A DNA stretch of 64,000 nucleotides from Clostridia bacterium (GTDB lineage: Bacteria > Bacillota > Clostridia > Lachnospirales > Anaerotignaceae): the NCBI GenBank assembly GCA_910575055.1, contig CAJTDC010000001.1:372001-436000 (forward strand). The letters are read 5' to 3'. How positions within the stretch are numbered: the first letter of the stretch is position 1; every line of letters starts with the position of its first letter. Under the pieces are notes generated by a model that saw only the letters and a program-made list of their open reading frames with translations, made no database searches and was not told where the DNA came from. Positions 47,957 through 57,620 of this stretch are shown here, piece after piece. The position numbers and the translations under genes were made by a program.

Positions 47957-49438
47957 ATGATTTATGTTGTGATATTTGCGATTTACATAGGCATTATGAT
48001 AGCCATAGGTATGTATTTCTCAAATAAAAACGAAAATATGTCTGACTATATTTTAGGTGGACGTTCTTTAAATGTCTGGGTTGCATCATTAAGCGCACAG
48101 GCATCTGATATGAGTGGTTGGCTTTTGACAGGTCTTCCAGGACTTGCCTACTTGTCTATGGCTGGAGCACAAGAAGCTATTTGGACAGCTTTGGGGCTTG
48201 CTATTGGTACTTATTTAAACTGGAAAATCATTGCAAAAAGATTGCGTCAATATACAGAAATTGCTGGCAATTCCTTAACAATGCCTGACTATTTCGAACA
48301 AAGATTTCGTGATACTTCCAGAACATTACGTATTCTTACGGCACTATTTATTATTGTATTTTTTTTAGTGTACACTTCCTCTGCTTTTGTTACAGCAGCA
48401 AAACTATTTCAAACTGTTTTTGGCATTTCCTATTTAACAGGACTTCTGGTAGGAGCTGTTATTGTTGTAATTTACACTTGTTTAGGAGGATTTAAAGCTG
48501 TTTGCTGGACAGACTTGTTTCAAGGTCTTTTAATGTTTTTTGCAATTATCATAATACCTGTTGCAGCTGTAAAATCAATAGGAAGTTTAGATACTACTAT
48601 GAACATCGTAAATCAGAGCCACAAAGGAATACTAAACATTGTACCAAATGGCAGTAATATTTCTTGGTTTGTTGTAATTACAGGTATTAGCTGGGGATTT
48701 GGTTATTTTGGACAACCTCATATTTTAGCAAGATTTATGGCAATTAGAAGCTCTAAAGAAGTCACACCAGCAAGATTAATTGCTATGGTATGGGTTATTA
48801 TTTCACTTTCTTTTGCAATATTAGTTGGTATTTTTGGTATTGCTTATTTAAACCCTCCATTAGCAGAAGGTGCTCACGAAACAGTATTTATGACAATGGC
48901 TATGCGTCTTTTCCACCCTATTATCGCTGCAATATTGCTTTCTGCTATATTAGCTGCTACAATGAGCACAGCAGACTCTCAACTTTTGGTAACAGCATCT
49001 TCTATTTCAGAAGATATTTACAAAGCATTTATGAAACCTTCTGCAACAGATACAGAACTTTTGAAATTAAGTAGAATGACAGTGGTTATTATTACTGCAA
49101 TCGCTGTTGTAATTGGTCTAGACCCTAACAGCAGTATATTTAGTTTAGTTAGTTATGCTTGGGCTGGTTTTGGTTGTGCATTTGGTCCTACTGTATTACT
49201 TTCTCTTTATTGGCGACGTATGACCAGAAAAGGAGCTATTGCTGGTGTTATTACTGGTGGTGTAGTTTCTATTGTATGGGGATTATTAGGTTCATTAGGA
49301 GGCATATTCGAAATATATGCAATGGTGCCTGGTGCATTAACTTCTATATTAGCTATCATACTATTCAGTTTATTAGACAATCCTCCATCAAAAGATATGA
49401 CAGATGAATTTGACTCATTAAAAAATTCTCAAATATAA
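47957..49438 (+). CDS. putP: Sodium/proline symporter PutP
   Basis: A 493-residue sodium:solute symporter with 13 predicted helices. Family features are LGGRSLNVWVASLSAQASDM with SGWLLTGLPG, YTEIAGNSLTMPDYFEQRF and the Na+-site region AATMSTADSQLLVTASSISE. The close fit to PutP indicates Na+-coupled proline uptake, for nutrition or osmoprotection. AGGAGGAG precedes the ATG. It is monocistronic behind a long structured leader. Confidence 0.93.
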   Translation: MIYVVIFAIYIGIMIAIGMYFSNKNENMSDYILGGRSLNVWVASLSAQASDMSGWLLTGLPGLAYLSMAGAQEAIWTALGLAIGTYLNWKIIAKRLRQYTEIAGNSLTMPDYFEQRFRDTSRTLRILTALFIIVFFLVYTSSAFVTAAKLFQTVFGISYLTGLLVGAVIVVIYTCLGGFKAVCWTDLFQGLLMFFAIIIIPVAAVKSIGSLDTTMNIVNQSHKGILNIVPNGSNISWFVVITGISWGFGYFGQPHILARFMAIRSSKEVTPARLIAMVWVIISLSFAILVGIFGIAYLNPPLAEGAHETVFMTMAMRLFHPIIAAILLSAILAATMSTADSQLLVTASSISEDIYKAFMKPSATDTELLKLSRMTVVIITAIAVVIGLDPNSSIFSLVSYAWAGFGCAFGPTVLLSLYWRRMTRKGAIAGVITGGVVSIVWGLLGSLGGIFEIYAMVPGALTSILAIILFSLLDNPPSKDMTDEFDSLKNSQI

Positions 49439-49458
49439 TTTATAAAATTTATTTTTAG

Positions 49459-49490
49459 ACCTCGAAAAATTTTATTTTTCGAGGTTCTAT
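49459..49490 (+). terminator. Hairpin terminator after putP
   Basis: ACCTCGAAAAA...TTTTTCGAGGT. The T-tract after it is poor (TCTATATT). Confidence 0.65.
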
Positions 49491-49595
49491 ATTACAAAAT
49501 TATATATAATTTTATTCTTTTTTTACTTTATCATTGCAAAAAAATATAAACAATTATAATATAATAATAATACCATTTTTAAAAGGAGATTATAA

Positions 49596-49886
49596 ATGAT
49601 TACAATTATTTCAGATAATATGATAGCAGAACAAAAACAACAACTTTTTATTTCTATTGTTGAAAAAATGACAGAACAAAGCAGAAAAGAAAAAGGCTGT
49701 ATTTCTTATACAGTACACCAAAATACACAAAATCCCCTTCATTATTGTATTATTGAGCAATGGGAAGATGAAAATGCAATATCATATCACAATAATACAG
49801 AACATTTTAAAACTCTTGTACCACAAATGAGAGAATGTAGAACAGAACAAAGACAAGTAAATCATTTTCGTATTATAAATATATAG
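49596..49886 (+). CDS. Antibiotic biosynthesis monooxygenase-domain protein (YgiN-like)
   Basis: A 96-residue ABM-fold protein: SRKEKGCISYTVHQNTQNP and CIIEQWEDENAISYHNNTEH follow the YgiN/quinol monooxygenase pattern of a dimeric ferredoxin-like barrel. It may act on quinone-type compounds or as a small stress protein. AAAGGAG precedes the ATG, and the PFK gene follows after 13 bp. Confidence 0.85.
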   Translation: MITIISDNMIAEQKQQLFISIVEKMTEQSRKEKGCISYTVHQNTQNPLHYCIIEQWEDENAISYHNNTEHFKTLVPQMRECRTEQRQVNHFRIINI

Positions 49887-49899
49887 GAAAGGTAATTAT

Positions 49900-51120
49900 A
49901 TGAAAAATTTATTAGTAGCACAATCAGGCGGCCCTACTGCGGCAATCAATGCCACACTTTGTGGTGTCATTGAAAAAGGTATTGTAAGTACAGCAATAGA
50001 AAAGGTATATGGTGCTCGTAATGGTGTACTTGGCATACTATCAGATAAATTGATAGAATTAAAACCTGCACTTTTTAATCCAGAAGCATTACAGCTTCTT
50101 TGTCAAACACCTTCTTCTGCATTAGGTTCTTGTCGTATGAAATTATCAGACTGGAAAGAAAGCAGCTTAGAATATGAAAAAATAATATCTGTACTAAGAA
50201 AATACAGTATAGGATATTTTGTATATATAGGAGGCAATGATTCTATGGATACTGTAGAAAAATTAGCTTCTTATTGTAAAGTAAAAAATATTAATGATAT
50301 TAAAATCATTGGAGCACCTAAAACAATAGACAATGACTTATCCGAAACAGACCATTGTCCTGGCTTTGGCTCTGCTGCTAAATATATTGCTACCACATTT
50401 TCAGAAATTGCTTGTGACTGTCACGTTTATGCAAGACCTTCTGTTAGCATTGTGGAAGTAATGGGCAGAGATACAGGTTGGTTAACAGCAGCATCTGCTT
50501 TAGCTAGATGTAATGGTCACGCTTCTCCTGATTTAATTTACCTTTCAGAAGTTCCTTTTGACATTGAACAATTTTTAGAAGACTTACAATGTAAACTTTC
50601 TGAAAGAATGGCTGTTGTAGTTGCCATTAGTGAAGGACTAAAAAATGAAGAGGGTTATTATATTGCAGATGCTATGCAAAATCAGCAGACAGATGACTTT
50701 GGACATAAAATGCTTGCAGGCACAGGACGCTTTTTGGAAGAAATTGTGCGTCACGAAATTGGTTGCAAAGTTAGAAGTATAGAATTAAATGTAATGCAGA
50801 GATGTGCTTCTCATATTGCAAGTGCTTCTGATATTCACGAAGCTCGTCTTTTGGGCAATGCCGCTGCTGATAGAGTAATTAGTGGCTTTTCTGGTGAAAT
50901 GGCTTGTATTAAAAGAACCAATAATACACCTTACCAAATTGAAATTACATTTTCTCCTATTAGCAAAATTGCAAATCAAGTAAAATTTGTGCCAAGAAAT
51001 TGGATTACAGAGCAAGGTAATGATGTAACGCAGGAACTAATTGAGTATATATTGCCTCTTGTACAAGGAGAACTTCCTGTTACATACCGCAATGGTGTTC
51101 CTGTTCATTTTAAATTATAA
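49900..51120 (+). CDS. pfp: Pyrophosphate-dependent 6-phosphofructokinase
   Basis: A 406-residue phosphofructokinase family enzyme. SGGPTAAINATLCGV is the N-terminal motif. GGNDSMDT replaces the ATP-type GGDGS, and PKTIDND replaces PGTIDND; the lysine in PKTIDND is the marker of PPi use. EVMGRDTGWL and YLSEVPFD follow. It makes fructose 1,6-bisphosphate reversibly with PPi and saves ATP in anaerobic glycolysis. GGAAAGG precedes the ATG. Confidence 0.92.
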   Translation: MKNLLVAQSGGPTAAINATLCGVIEKGIVSTAIEKVYGARNGVLGILSDKLIELKPALFNPEALQLLCQTPSSALGSCRMKLSDWKESSLEYEKIISVLRKYSIGYFVYIGGNDSMDTVEKLASYCKVKNINDIKIIGAPKTIDNDLSETDHCPGFGSAAKYIATTFSEIACDCHVYARPSVSIVEVMGRDTGWLTAASALARCNGHASPDLIYLSEVPFDIEQFLEDLQCKLSERMAVVVAISEGLKNEEGYYIADAMQNQQTDDFGHKMLAGTGRFLEEIVRHEIGCKVRSIELNVMQRCASHIASASDIHEARLLGNAAADRVISGFSGEMACIKRTNNTPYQIEITFSPISKIANQVKFVPRNWITEQGNDVTQELIEYILPLVQGELPVTYRNGVPVHFKL

Positions 51121-51143
51121 GTGTAGTTAAGGAGGGATTTACT

Positions 51144-52571
51144 ATGTTATTTAAAAAAGTAATTTGTTTTGCAACAGCTATAATAATGCTATCTACAAGT
51201 GTTTTAGCCTCTCCTCGTCTGTCCACCAGCACTGATGAGGTTACTATTTCTAAAAACAGTGAAGGTGCAATAAAAGTGTTGGCTTCTGGTACCCCAAATC
51301 ATCGTCTGCCTACAGACTCTGATGGTTGGATTACTATTTCTAAAAGCAGTGGAGGGGAAACAAAAGTGTTGACTTCTACTGCCCCAAACAATCAAGGTTA
51401 TGGAAATTATGGAAAAGTTGTGACATCTTATATGTATGTTAATGATGACAATACATTTTCTGTGGTAGATTATAGCAACAATGTCATCAATGTAGATACA
51501 TACAATAGTCAAACATATGAATTACTAAAAAGTAAAAAAATTACTATGGAATTGCCTCTTTTTGGAGGAGTATACGCAGGAAGCAAATACAATTTTATTG
51601 TATTTGGACAAAATAACACTGCTGAAAATGATAATGCAATTACTTTTAAAACAGTAAAATATACTAAAGATTGGGAAAAAATTGAAACAGTAGATTATAG
51701 CAATAATAATACGATAAAGCCATTTGAAGCAGGTTCTTTAAGAATGGTAGAATATGATAATTATTTATATGTGCGTTCTTGCCATCAAATGTATCAGGCA
51801 CGTGATGGCTATAATCATCAAGCTAATATTACATATAGTGTAGATATTAACAAAATGGAAATTGCTGACCAATTCAGTAAAGTAATGAATACTGACTATG
51901 GTTATGTAAGTCACTCTTTTGACCAGTATATTGCTGTAGATAACAACAAATTAGTAGCACTTGATTTAGGAGATGCGTATCCTCGTTCTGTTGTTCTCAC
52001 AAAATATAATACCATATTAAATAAAGGAAATTTTTTATCCGATGGTATGTGTTCTGCTGTTGATATGCTTAAAATTGCAGGACAGACAGGAAATAACTAT
52101 ACTGGTGTAACAATAGGTGGTTTTGAAGTTTCTCAAAACAATTATATTGCTGCAGTAAGTACTATTGACCAAAGTAACACGAATTCTACAAAAAGAGATG
52201 TTATGCTTTTAATAACAGATAAAAAAGATAGTAAAAATGTAAAACAAGTCAATATTACAAATTATGCAAATAGTACAGAAGATTTATCTGCAAGCAAACC
52301 TTATATTGTAAAACTTCCAAATGAAAATTATATGTTATTATGGGAAGTATTCGCTGAAGGCTCTTCTCGTAATATGGAAGTAAAAATAGTAGACGAAAAT
52401 GGCAATATATCAAAAGAACTAACAGCTAGTACTACTTTTATGGGAATGCTTTCTTCTGATTGTCAACCTATTTGTATTAATGACAAAGTAGTATGGTATA
52501 CAAATGGTGTTTCTCCAAATGGTGAACCAGAAAGAACATTCTACAAACTAGATTTTCACGCTAAAAACTAA
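51144..52571 (+). CDS. Secreted hypothetical protein with N-terminal duplication
   Basis: A 475-residue exported protein with a signal peptide ending VLASP (about residue 23). Residues 30-90 contain two copies of a unit of about 31 residues, starting VTISKNSEGAIKVLASGTPN and WITISKSSGGETKVLTSTAP. The rest is beta-strand rich and could be a propeller (YGYVSHSFDQYIAVDNNKLV, IGGFEVSQNNYIAAVSTID, YIVKLPNENYMLLWEVF). No anchor motif is seen. I do not recognise the family. AAGGAGG precedes the ATG. A terminator follows. Confidence 0.65.
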   Translation: MLFKKVICFATAIIMLSTSVLASPRLSTSTDEVTISKNSEGAIKVLASGTPNHRLPTDSDGWITISKSSGGETKVLTSTAPNNQGYGNYGKVVTSYMYVNDDNTFSVVDYSNNVINVDTYNSQTYELLKSKKITMELPLFGGVYAGSKYNFIVFGQNNTAENDNAITFKTVKYTKDWEKIETVDYSNNNTIKPFEAGSLRMVEYDNYLYVRSCHQMYQARDGYNHQANITYSVDINKMEIADQFSKVMNTDYGYVSHSFDQYIAVDNNKLVALDLGDAYPRSVVLTKYNTILNKGNFLSDGMCSAVDMLKIAGQTGNNYTGVTIGGFEVSQNNYIAAVSTIDQSNTNSTKRDVMLLITDKKDSKNVKQVNITNYANSTEDLSASKPYIVKLPNENYMLLWEVFAEGSSRNMEVKIVDENGNISKELTASTTFMGMLSSDCQPICINDKVVWYTNGVSPNGEPERTFYKLDFHAKN

Positions 52572-52588
52572 CTTTATAAAATAAAAAA

Positions 52589-52624
52589 AAATCCACTATT
52601 ACACACAAAATAGTGGATTTTTTT
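52589..52624. terminator. Bidirectional terminator
   Basis: AAATCCACTATT...AATAGTGGATTT with A and T tracts on either side, between convergent genes. Confidence 0.9.
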
Positions 52625-52625
52625 A

Positions 52626-53474
52626 TTATCTTACAATATACACTGTAATATTTTTGATACCCCAGTTTAATGCTTCTGTTCTACTTTCATAACACAAATC
52701 TATTTTATTTCCTTTAATTGCTCCGCCTGTATCGGCTGCCACACCGTAGCCATAACCTGGTATATATAATTTTGTACCAAATGGTATCACTTTTGGGTCT
52801 ACCGCAATAGTTCCCCTTGATGCTTTTGTTCCTGTATAAGTAATCCCTGTACAACCTGGGTCACCAGGTGTATAGCCTGTCGCCACCACATTTAAAGAAG
52901 TATTATTATTTGTTACTGTAGAAGCAGTAACAGTTGCTGGCTGTTTTTCTTTCTTTAACTCTACGACTGGAATTGGAATTTCTTCTTTTTTTGTGCCTCT
53001 CTCAATAATTTTATTTTTTGCTTCTTTTGTAACTAATTCTTCTACTACTTCAGAAGAAATTAGTTCAGCTCCAGAATAATTTTCTTTTGTAATAATAGAT
53101 AATTCCCCATTTTCCCCTTCTTGCAATACATTCTCCTTGCCTTCTTCTAAATTAGGATTTTCTCTAATTTCTGTATCATAGGCAATGGTCTCTTTTGTTG
53201 TTATCTTCTTTTCCGTGATGGAAGTCAAATCAATGACCATATTTTTCGTTAGTTCTGTGTTTTTGTCGATATCCCCTTGTAACACATAATCAGCAGAAAC
53301 TACATCATCTAACGTTTTCATTAAATCGCCTACTGTTTCTTTATCTGTATTTATCATACGAGGTACACCGTCCAAGTTAATAATTACAGTTTTTGTGTAA
53401 GCGAAGGCCGTATTGCTGCCAATAGCCAGCATAAATACTACAACAGCTATTACTCTAATCAGTCTTTTTGTCAT
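52626..53474 (-). CDS. Cell-wall protein with DUF348, G5 and 3D domains (YabE-like)
   Basis: A 282-residue exported protein. It has a signal peptide (ending AFAYT), a DUF348 segment (VIINLDGVPRMINTDKETVG), a G5 domain (TKETIAYDTEIRENPNLEEG, then ISSEVVEELVTKEAKNKIIE) and a C-terminal 3D domain with the three aspartates (AVDPKVIPFGTKLYIPGYG, ADTGGAIKG, KIDLCY). 3D domains resemble MltA-type lytic transglycosylases, and YabE/Rpf-like proteins remodel peptidoglycan. ATG at 53474 follows GAGGAGG. It follows metG-tatD, as yabE often does; rnmV and ksgA are absent here. Confidence 0.9.
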   Translation of the reverse strand: MTKRLIRVIAVVVFMLAIGSNTAFAYTKTVIINLDGVPRMINTDKETVGDLMKTLDDVVSADYVLQGDIDKNTELTKNMVIDLTSITEKKITTKETIAYDTEIRENPNLEEGKENVLQEGENGELSIITKENYSGAELISSEVVEELVTKEAKNKIIERGTKKEEIPIPVVELKKEKQPATVTASTVTNNNTSLNVVATGYTPGDPGCTGITYTGTKASRGTIAVDPKVIPFGTKLYIPGYGYGVAADTGGAIKGNKIDLCYESRTEALNWGIKNITVYIVR

Positions 53475-53645
53475 TTTCTCCTCCTCGAATGTCCTACGGT
53501 GTTTCATTTGATAGGATAGGACACCCTATTCGTTTTATTTGACATTATTCCTTTTTGATAAATGCCTTGACAGTATTTACAACTATTTTCAGTTGTGCCT
53601 ATCTTTACTGCATAAAATAAAGATATACCTAATTATGATATATCC
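53475..53645 (-). promoter_or_regulatory. Long leader of the 3D-domain gene
   Basis: A promoter at about 53690-53660 (TTGAAT-17-TAATAT on the minus strand) leaves a leader of about 170 nt. It contains a CAACTGAAAATAGTTG hairpin and, near the start, overlapping GGTGT/ACACC and TGTCCTA/TAGGACA stems that exclude each other. The c-di-AMP riboswitch common before such genes was not recognised. Confidence 0.4.
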
Positions 53646-53699
53646 TTATCCTGTTACATTTATTATATTAACATATCTGTAATAAATATTCAACATTTT

Positions 53700-54458
53700 T
53701 TATGAAAAAAATAAATTTTTACCGTTTTTTAATGTTGCGTTCGCTATTTCGAGGGGAGTAAGCCCTTTTATTTCAGACAATTTTTTTACAACAAATTCCA
53801 AATTTCTGGAATCATTGCGTTTTCCTCTGTAAGGAACAGGTGACAAATAAGGACTGTCTGTTTCAATCAAAATATGCTCTAATGATATTTTTTTTGCTAC
53901 TTCTGTCAATTTTTTAGCATTAGAATATGTCAAAACTCCTCCTATTCCTATCATAAATCCCATTTTCACATATTCCTCTGCCATCTCTACACTGCCCGAA
54001 TAGCAATGAATAACGCCTTTTTCGACACCACTTTTTTTAATAATATCAAAGCAATCTTGACTTGCTTCTCTTGAATGAATTATTACAGGAATGTGAAGTA
54101 ATTTCGCAAGTGATAATTGCTTTTCAAACCAATATTTCTGCGTTTGTTTAGGAAAAGTGTCATAATGATAGTCTAGACCAATTTCCCCTATTGCAACACA
54201 TTTTTTATGTTCTGCTAACTGACGGATTTGCTGTATAGTTTTTTCACTCATATGATACAGTTCATGAGGGTGTACTCCTGCGGCAAAATAAATATAATCA
54301 TATTGCTCAGAAAGTTGTTTTCCTACATAAGAGCTTTCTAAATCTGAACCACTATTTATTACCACATCAACACCATATTGAGGCAGACACTCCAAAAGTG
54401 TCTGCCTATCTTTATTAAACTGTTTATCATCATAATGTGCGTGAGACTCAAAATACAT
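53700..54458 (-). CDS. tatD: TatD-family deoxyribonuclease
   Basis: A 252-residue metal-dependent hydrolase, a 3'-5' exonuclease with a role in DNA repair or tRNA proofreading. The metal ligands are in ESHAHYDD, AIGEIGLDYHYD, IPVIIHSREA, VIHCYSGS and ILIETDSPYLSP. The length is normal. Its start overlaps the metG stop by one base, so the two genes are coupled, a common arrangement in Bacillota. Confidence 0.95.
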   Translation of the reverse strand: MYFESHAHYDDKQFNKDRQTLLECLPQYGVDVVINSGSDLESSYVGKQLSEQYDYIYFAAGVHPHELYHMSEKTIQQIRQLAEHKKCVAIGEIGLDYHYDTFPKQTQKYWFEKQLSLAKLLHIPVIIHSREASQDCFDIIKKSGVEKGVIHCYSGSVEMAEEYVKMGFMIGIGGVLTYSNAKKLTEVAKKISLEHILIETDSPYLSPVPYRGKRNDSRNLEFVVKKLSEIKGLTPLEIANATLKNGKNLFFS

Positions 54459-56434
54459 TAGCTTATGTCCGCTCCACTTGGAATATCATATTTATCCAAT
54501 GTCAATAATGAAAGTTTGTCTGCACCGTCATCTGCACACAACAACATACCATATGACATTTCGCCCATCATTTTTCTTGGTTTCAAATTGTAAGCAACTA
54601 CTACTTTTTTGCCGACCATTTCTTCTGGACTGTACCATTTTGAAATACCAGAAAATATTGTTCTAACTTCATCACCTATTTTTACCTGATTTCTCAACAA
54701 TTTATCAGATTTTTCCACTTTTTCACTTGCAATAATTTCTCCTACTTTTAGCTGTACTTTAAAAAAGTCATCAATGCTAATTTCAGAAGGCACTTCTGGT
54801 TGTTTTTTCTGCTCTTTTTTTGTTTCTTGTTTTTTATCTTGATTTGCAATAGAATTTGCTTGTGAAGCTTTAATTGCTTCTTCCAATTCAGCAATTTCTT
54901 TTTTCATATCAATTCTTGGGAATATCACATTTCCTTTTTTTACAGAAAGTGTTTTTGACAATTTACCCCATTGTTTTGCACTTTCCCACGCTGTCAGTTC
55001 TCCAGCTTCTATACCAATTTGTTTCCATATTAATTCTGGTGTATTAGGCATAAATGGCTGAAGCAATATAGAAATAATTCTAATACTTTCTGTTACATTG
55101 TAGAGAGCATTTGCCAATTCGGAATGTTTTGCTTCCTCTTTTATCAATATCCAAGGCTGTGTTTCATCAATATATTTATTTGTTCTGCGAATTAAATTCC
55201 AAAGTTCTATTAACGCATCACTAAACATCATTTTGTCCATATCTGCCTCTACTTTTGGCACAATATTTTTTGCAGTTTCTATTAAATCTGCATCAAATTG
55301 TGTAGGTGATTGTGTTTCTGGCAGTGTACCATTAAAATATTTTTCTATCATACCTACTGTTCTAGAAACAAGATTTCCCAAATCATTCGCCAAGTCAGAA
55401 TTAATTCTTTGTATCAATGCCTCATTATTAAAATTACCATCTTGTCCAAAAGCAATTTCTCTCAACAAGAAATAACGTATTGCATCTACACCATATTTTT
55501 CAACCAAAACATTAGGGTCTACTACATTACCTACAGATTTTGACATTTTCCCGCCATTAATAACAAGCCAGCCGTGTCCAAAAATTTGCTTAGGCAAAGG
55601 CAAATTCAATGCCATAAGCATCGCAGGCCATATAATAGAATGGAAACGTACAATTTCCTTTCCTACCACGTGTACATCTGCTGGCCAATATTTTTGGAAC
55701 AAGCTATCATCGTCACTACCATAGCCCAATGCACTAATATAGTTTGAAAGTGCGTCTACCCAAACATATACAATATGTCCAGGGTCAAATTCTACCGGTA
55801 TACCCCACTTGAACGAAGTTCTACTAACTGCTAAATCCTCTAAACCAGGTTTTAAAAAGTTGTTAATCATTTCATTTTGTCTTGTATTAGGCTGTAAAAA
55901 TTCTGTGTTTTCTTCCATATATTTTATAATTCTGTCTTGATATTTTGAAAGACGGAAGAAATAGCTTTCTTCTTTTACTTTTTCAACCTCTCTGCCACAG
56001 TCTGGACACTTTCCGTCAACGAGTTGATGTTCTGTAAAAAAGGACTCACAAGGAGTACAATACCAGCCTTCATATGTGCTTTTATATATATCTCCTTGGT
56101 CATAAAGTTGTTTAAATATTTTCTGTACTGTTTTTACGTGATAGTCATCTGTTGTTCTAATAAATTTATCATAAGAAATATTTAATGTTTTCCAAAGCTG
56201 TTTAATACCCACTACAACATTGTCAATATATTCCTTAGGTGTTACGCCTTGCTTTTTTGCAATTCTCTCTAATTTTTGACCGTGTTCGTCCGTTCCTGTC
56301 AAAAACATAACATCATAACCACGCAATCTCTTATATCTTGCCATAGTATCCGTTGCTACAGTACAATAAGAATGACCTATGTGCAATTTATCACTAGGGT
56401 AATAAATAGGCGTTGTAATATAAAATTTCTCCAA
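54458..56434 (-). CDS. metG: Methionyl-tRNA synthetase
   Basis: A 658-residue class I synthetase charging tRNA-Met. HIGH is in KLHIGHSYCTVA and KMSKS in GGKMSKSVGN. The zinc knuckle is CTPCESFF...CPDCGRE. A C-terminal tRNA-binding OB-fold (DFFKVQLKVGEIIASEKV) follows a charged linker. The start is TTG at 56434, 7 nt after GGGAGGG and giving LEKFYITTPIYYP; an upstream ATG gives an unlikely N-terminus. It is coupled to tatD. Confidence 0.97.
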   Translation of the reverse strand: MEKFYITTPIYYPSDKLHIGHSYCTVATDTMARYKRLRGYDVMFLTGTDEHGQKLERIAKKQGVTPKEYIDNVVVGIKQLWKTLNISYDKFIRTTDDYHVKTVQKIFKQLYDQGDIYKSTYEGWYCTPCESFFTEHQLVDGKCPDCGREVEKVKEESYFFRLSKYQDRIIKYMEENTEFLQPNTRQNEMINNFLKPGLEDLAVSRTSFKWGIPVEFDPGHIVYVWVDALSNYISALGYGSDDDSLFQKYWPADVHVVGKEIVRFHSIIWPAMLMALNLPLPKQIFGHGWLVINGGKMSKSVGNVVDPNVLVEKYGVDAIRYFLLREIAFGQDGNFNNEALIQRINSDLANDLGNLVSRTVGMIEKYFNGTLPETQSPTQFDADLIETAKNIVPKVEADMDKMMFSDALIELWNLIRRTNKYIDETQPWILIKEEAKHSELANALYNVTESIRIISILLQPFMPNTPELIWKQIGIEAGELTAWESAKQWGKLSKTLSVKKGNVIFPRIDMKKEIAELEEAIKASQANSIANQDKKQETKKEQKKQPEVPSEISIDDFFKVQLKVGEIIASEKVEKSDKLLRNQVKIGDEVRTIFSGISKWYSPEEMVGKKVVVAYNLKPRKMMGEMSYGMLLCADDGADKLSLLTLDKYDIPSGADIS

Positions 56435-56550
56435 AAAAATCCCTCCCAAATTTCTACCTTTGCCATTTTGCAAATTTCGCACGATATGGTAGTATTATAT
56501 CCGTTTTGGGAAAAAAAAGCAAATTATAGCCCATTTTTTACAAAAAAATT

Positions 56551-57120
56551 TTATTTTTTATTTTCTTTTTTGCTTACACCATATTCCACAGGGGGGTCAT
56601 CACAATAATATACTTTCCTTTCTGTGTTCACTTCATAATGAGTCGGTCCTTCATCATCACAGCATTCGTCTTCTCTATTAAAATCTTCTAAACCATAATA
56701 ATAATATTTATTATCTTTTATTTTATGTTTTAGCTCATAATCTTCTTCATTTTCCTGCTGTTGTATACTCATTTGAATAATTTCATTTTCTCCTATACTC
56801 AATTTTAAAATTTCTTTTTGCATTGCATACCACATTACAATATCTTCTCTCAATTCTTCAAATTGTTTTAGCTGGTCTTTTGTAAGCAATTTTTTAAAAT
56901 TTTTTTCTTTTTCTATATAAGCAATATGGTCATTCAGCGTATCTACAATCGTTTTTTTAAAACAAGCAGTACAATCTCTTTTTATTGCCCTTATCAAATT
57001 GCGATAAAATGTAATTCTTTTATACTCTGGCAAAGGAACAAAATACTCTTTGGGTTTAAAATAACACGCTGTTAAATAGTGGTTTATTAATGTGTTTTCG
57101 TCTACTTTTGATTTTGACAT
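56551..57120 (-). CDS. Hypothetical protein
   Basis: A 189-residue hydrophilic protein starting MSKSKVDENTLINHYLTACY, behind AAAGGAGG. The N-terminal half is helical (YRNLIRAIKRDCTACFKKTI). The C-terminal part is acidic and Tyr-rich (YYYGLEDFNREDECCDDEGP, KVYYCDDPPVEYG) with no clear fold. I do not recognise it. It is divergent from the HTH regulator gene, which may control it. Confidence 0.6.
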   Translation of the reverse strand: MSKSKVDENTLINHYLTACYFKPKEYFVPLPEYKRITFYRNLIRAIKRDCTACFKKTIVDTLNDHIAYIEKEKNFKKLLTKDQLKQFEELREDIVMWYAMQKEILKLSIGENEIIQMSIQQQENEEDYELKHKIKDNKYYYYGLEDFNREDECCDDEGPTHYEVNTERKVYYCDDPPVEYGVSKKENKK

Positions 57121-57253
57121 AAAAATTCCTCCTTTAAATATTATTAAAATTTTATTTTGTATCACTTTTACAACCAATATGACTAAAAAAATATTATAAA
57201 ATTCTTAAAAGTGCAAAAAATGATACAAAAACTGTATAGAAAAGAGGTTACAT
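57121..57253. promoter_or_regulatory. Divergent operator region of HTH gene and hypothetical gene
   Basis: Two nested inverted repeats: GTATCA (57159) with TGATAC (57221), and CACTTTTA (57163) with TAAAAGTG (57206). They flank the gap between divergent start sites and are plausible binding sites for the encoded XRE repressor. Confidence 0.45.
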
Positions 57254-57520
57254 ATGCCAAAACCACGTAGTAAAACAGGTGAAAAGAATTTAATTGGTTC
57301 TCATCTAAAAATGCTCAGACAAAAATATAATTTATCTCAAAGGGACCTAGCCGATAAACTGCAACTTTCTGGTCTTGATGTAGATAAAAATGTCATTACT
57401 AGAATTGAAACAAATAAAAGATATGTTACAGACATAGAATTAAAAGCTATTTGTGAACTATTTCACGTAACATATGACTATTTAATTGATGGAAAAGACA
57501 ATTAACCTCTTTTATACAGT
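57231..57520. repeat. Inverted repeat bracketing the HTH gene
   Basis: 57231-57250 (ACTGTATAGA then AAAGAGGTTA) is matched in reverse complement by 57503-57520, differing by a 2-nt indel. The left arm contains the ribosome binding site and the right arm contains the stop codon, so the mRNA ends could pair. Confidence 0.7.
57254..57505 (+). CDS. XRE-family HTH transcriptional regulator
   Basis: An 83-residue helix-turn-helix protein of the Cro/C1 type: LKMLRQKYNLSQRDLADKLQ (helices 1-2), NVITRIETNKRYVTDIE (recognition region) and LKAICELFHVTYDYLIDG. It is short, with only the DNA-binding domain, so it should act as a dimer. The ATG follows AGAGG. It is divergent from the hypothetical gene at 56551-57120, a likely target, and is bracketed by an inverted repeat. 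Confidence 0.9.
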   Translation: MPKPRSKTGEKNLIGSHLKMLRQKYNLSQRDLADKLQLSGLDVDKNVITRIETNKRYVTDIELKAICELFHVTYDYLIDGKDN

Positions 57521-57620
57521 ATAATTTATTATCAAAAAATAATCTACATAATTATATATATTTCTTTTTAATTCGGAGAAATATATATAATTATTATAAT
57601 ATTTATTGCTATTTGCAATT

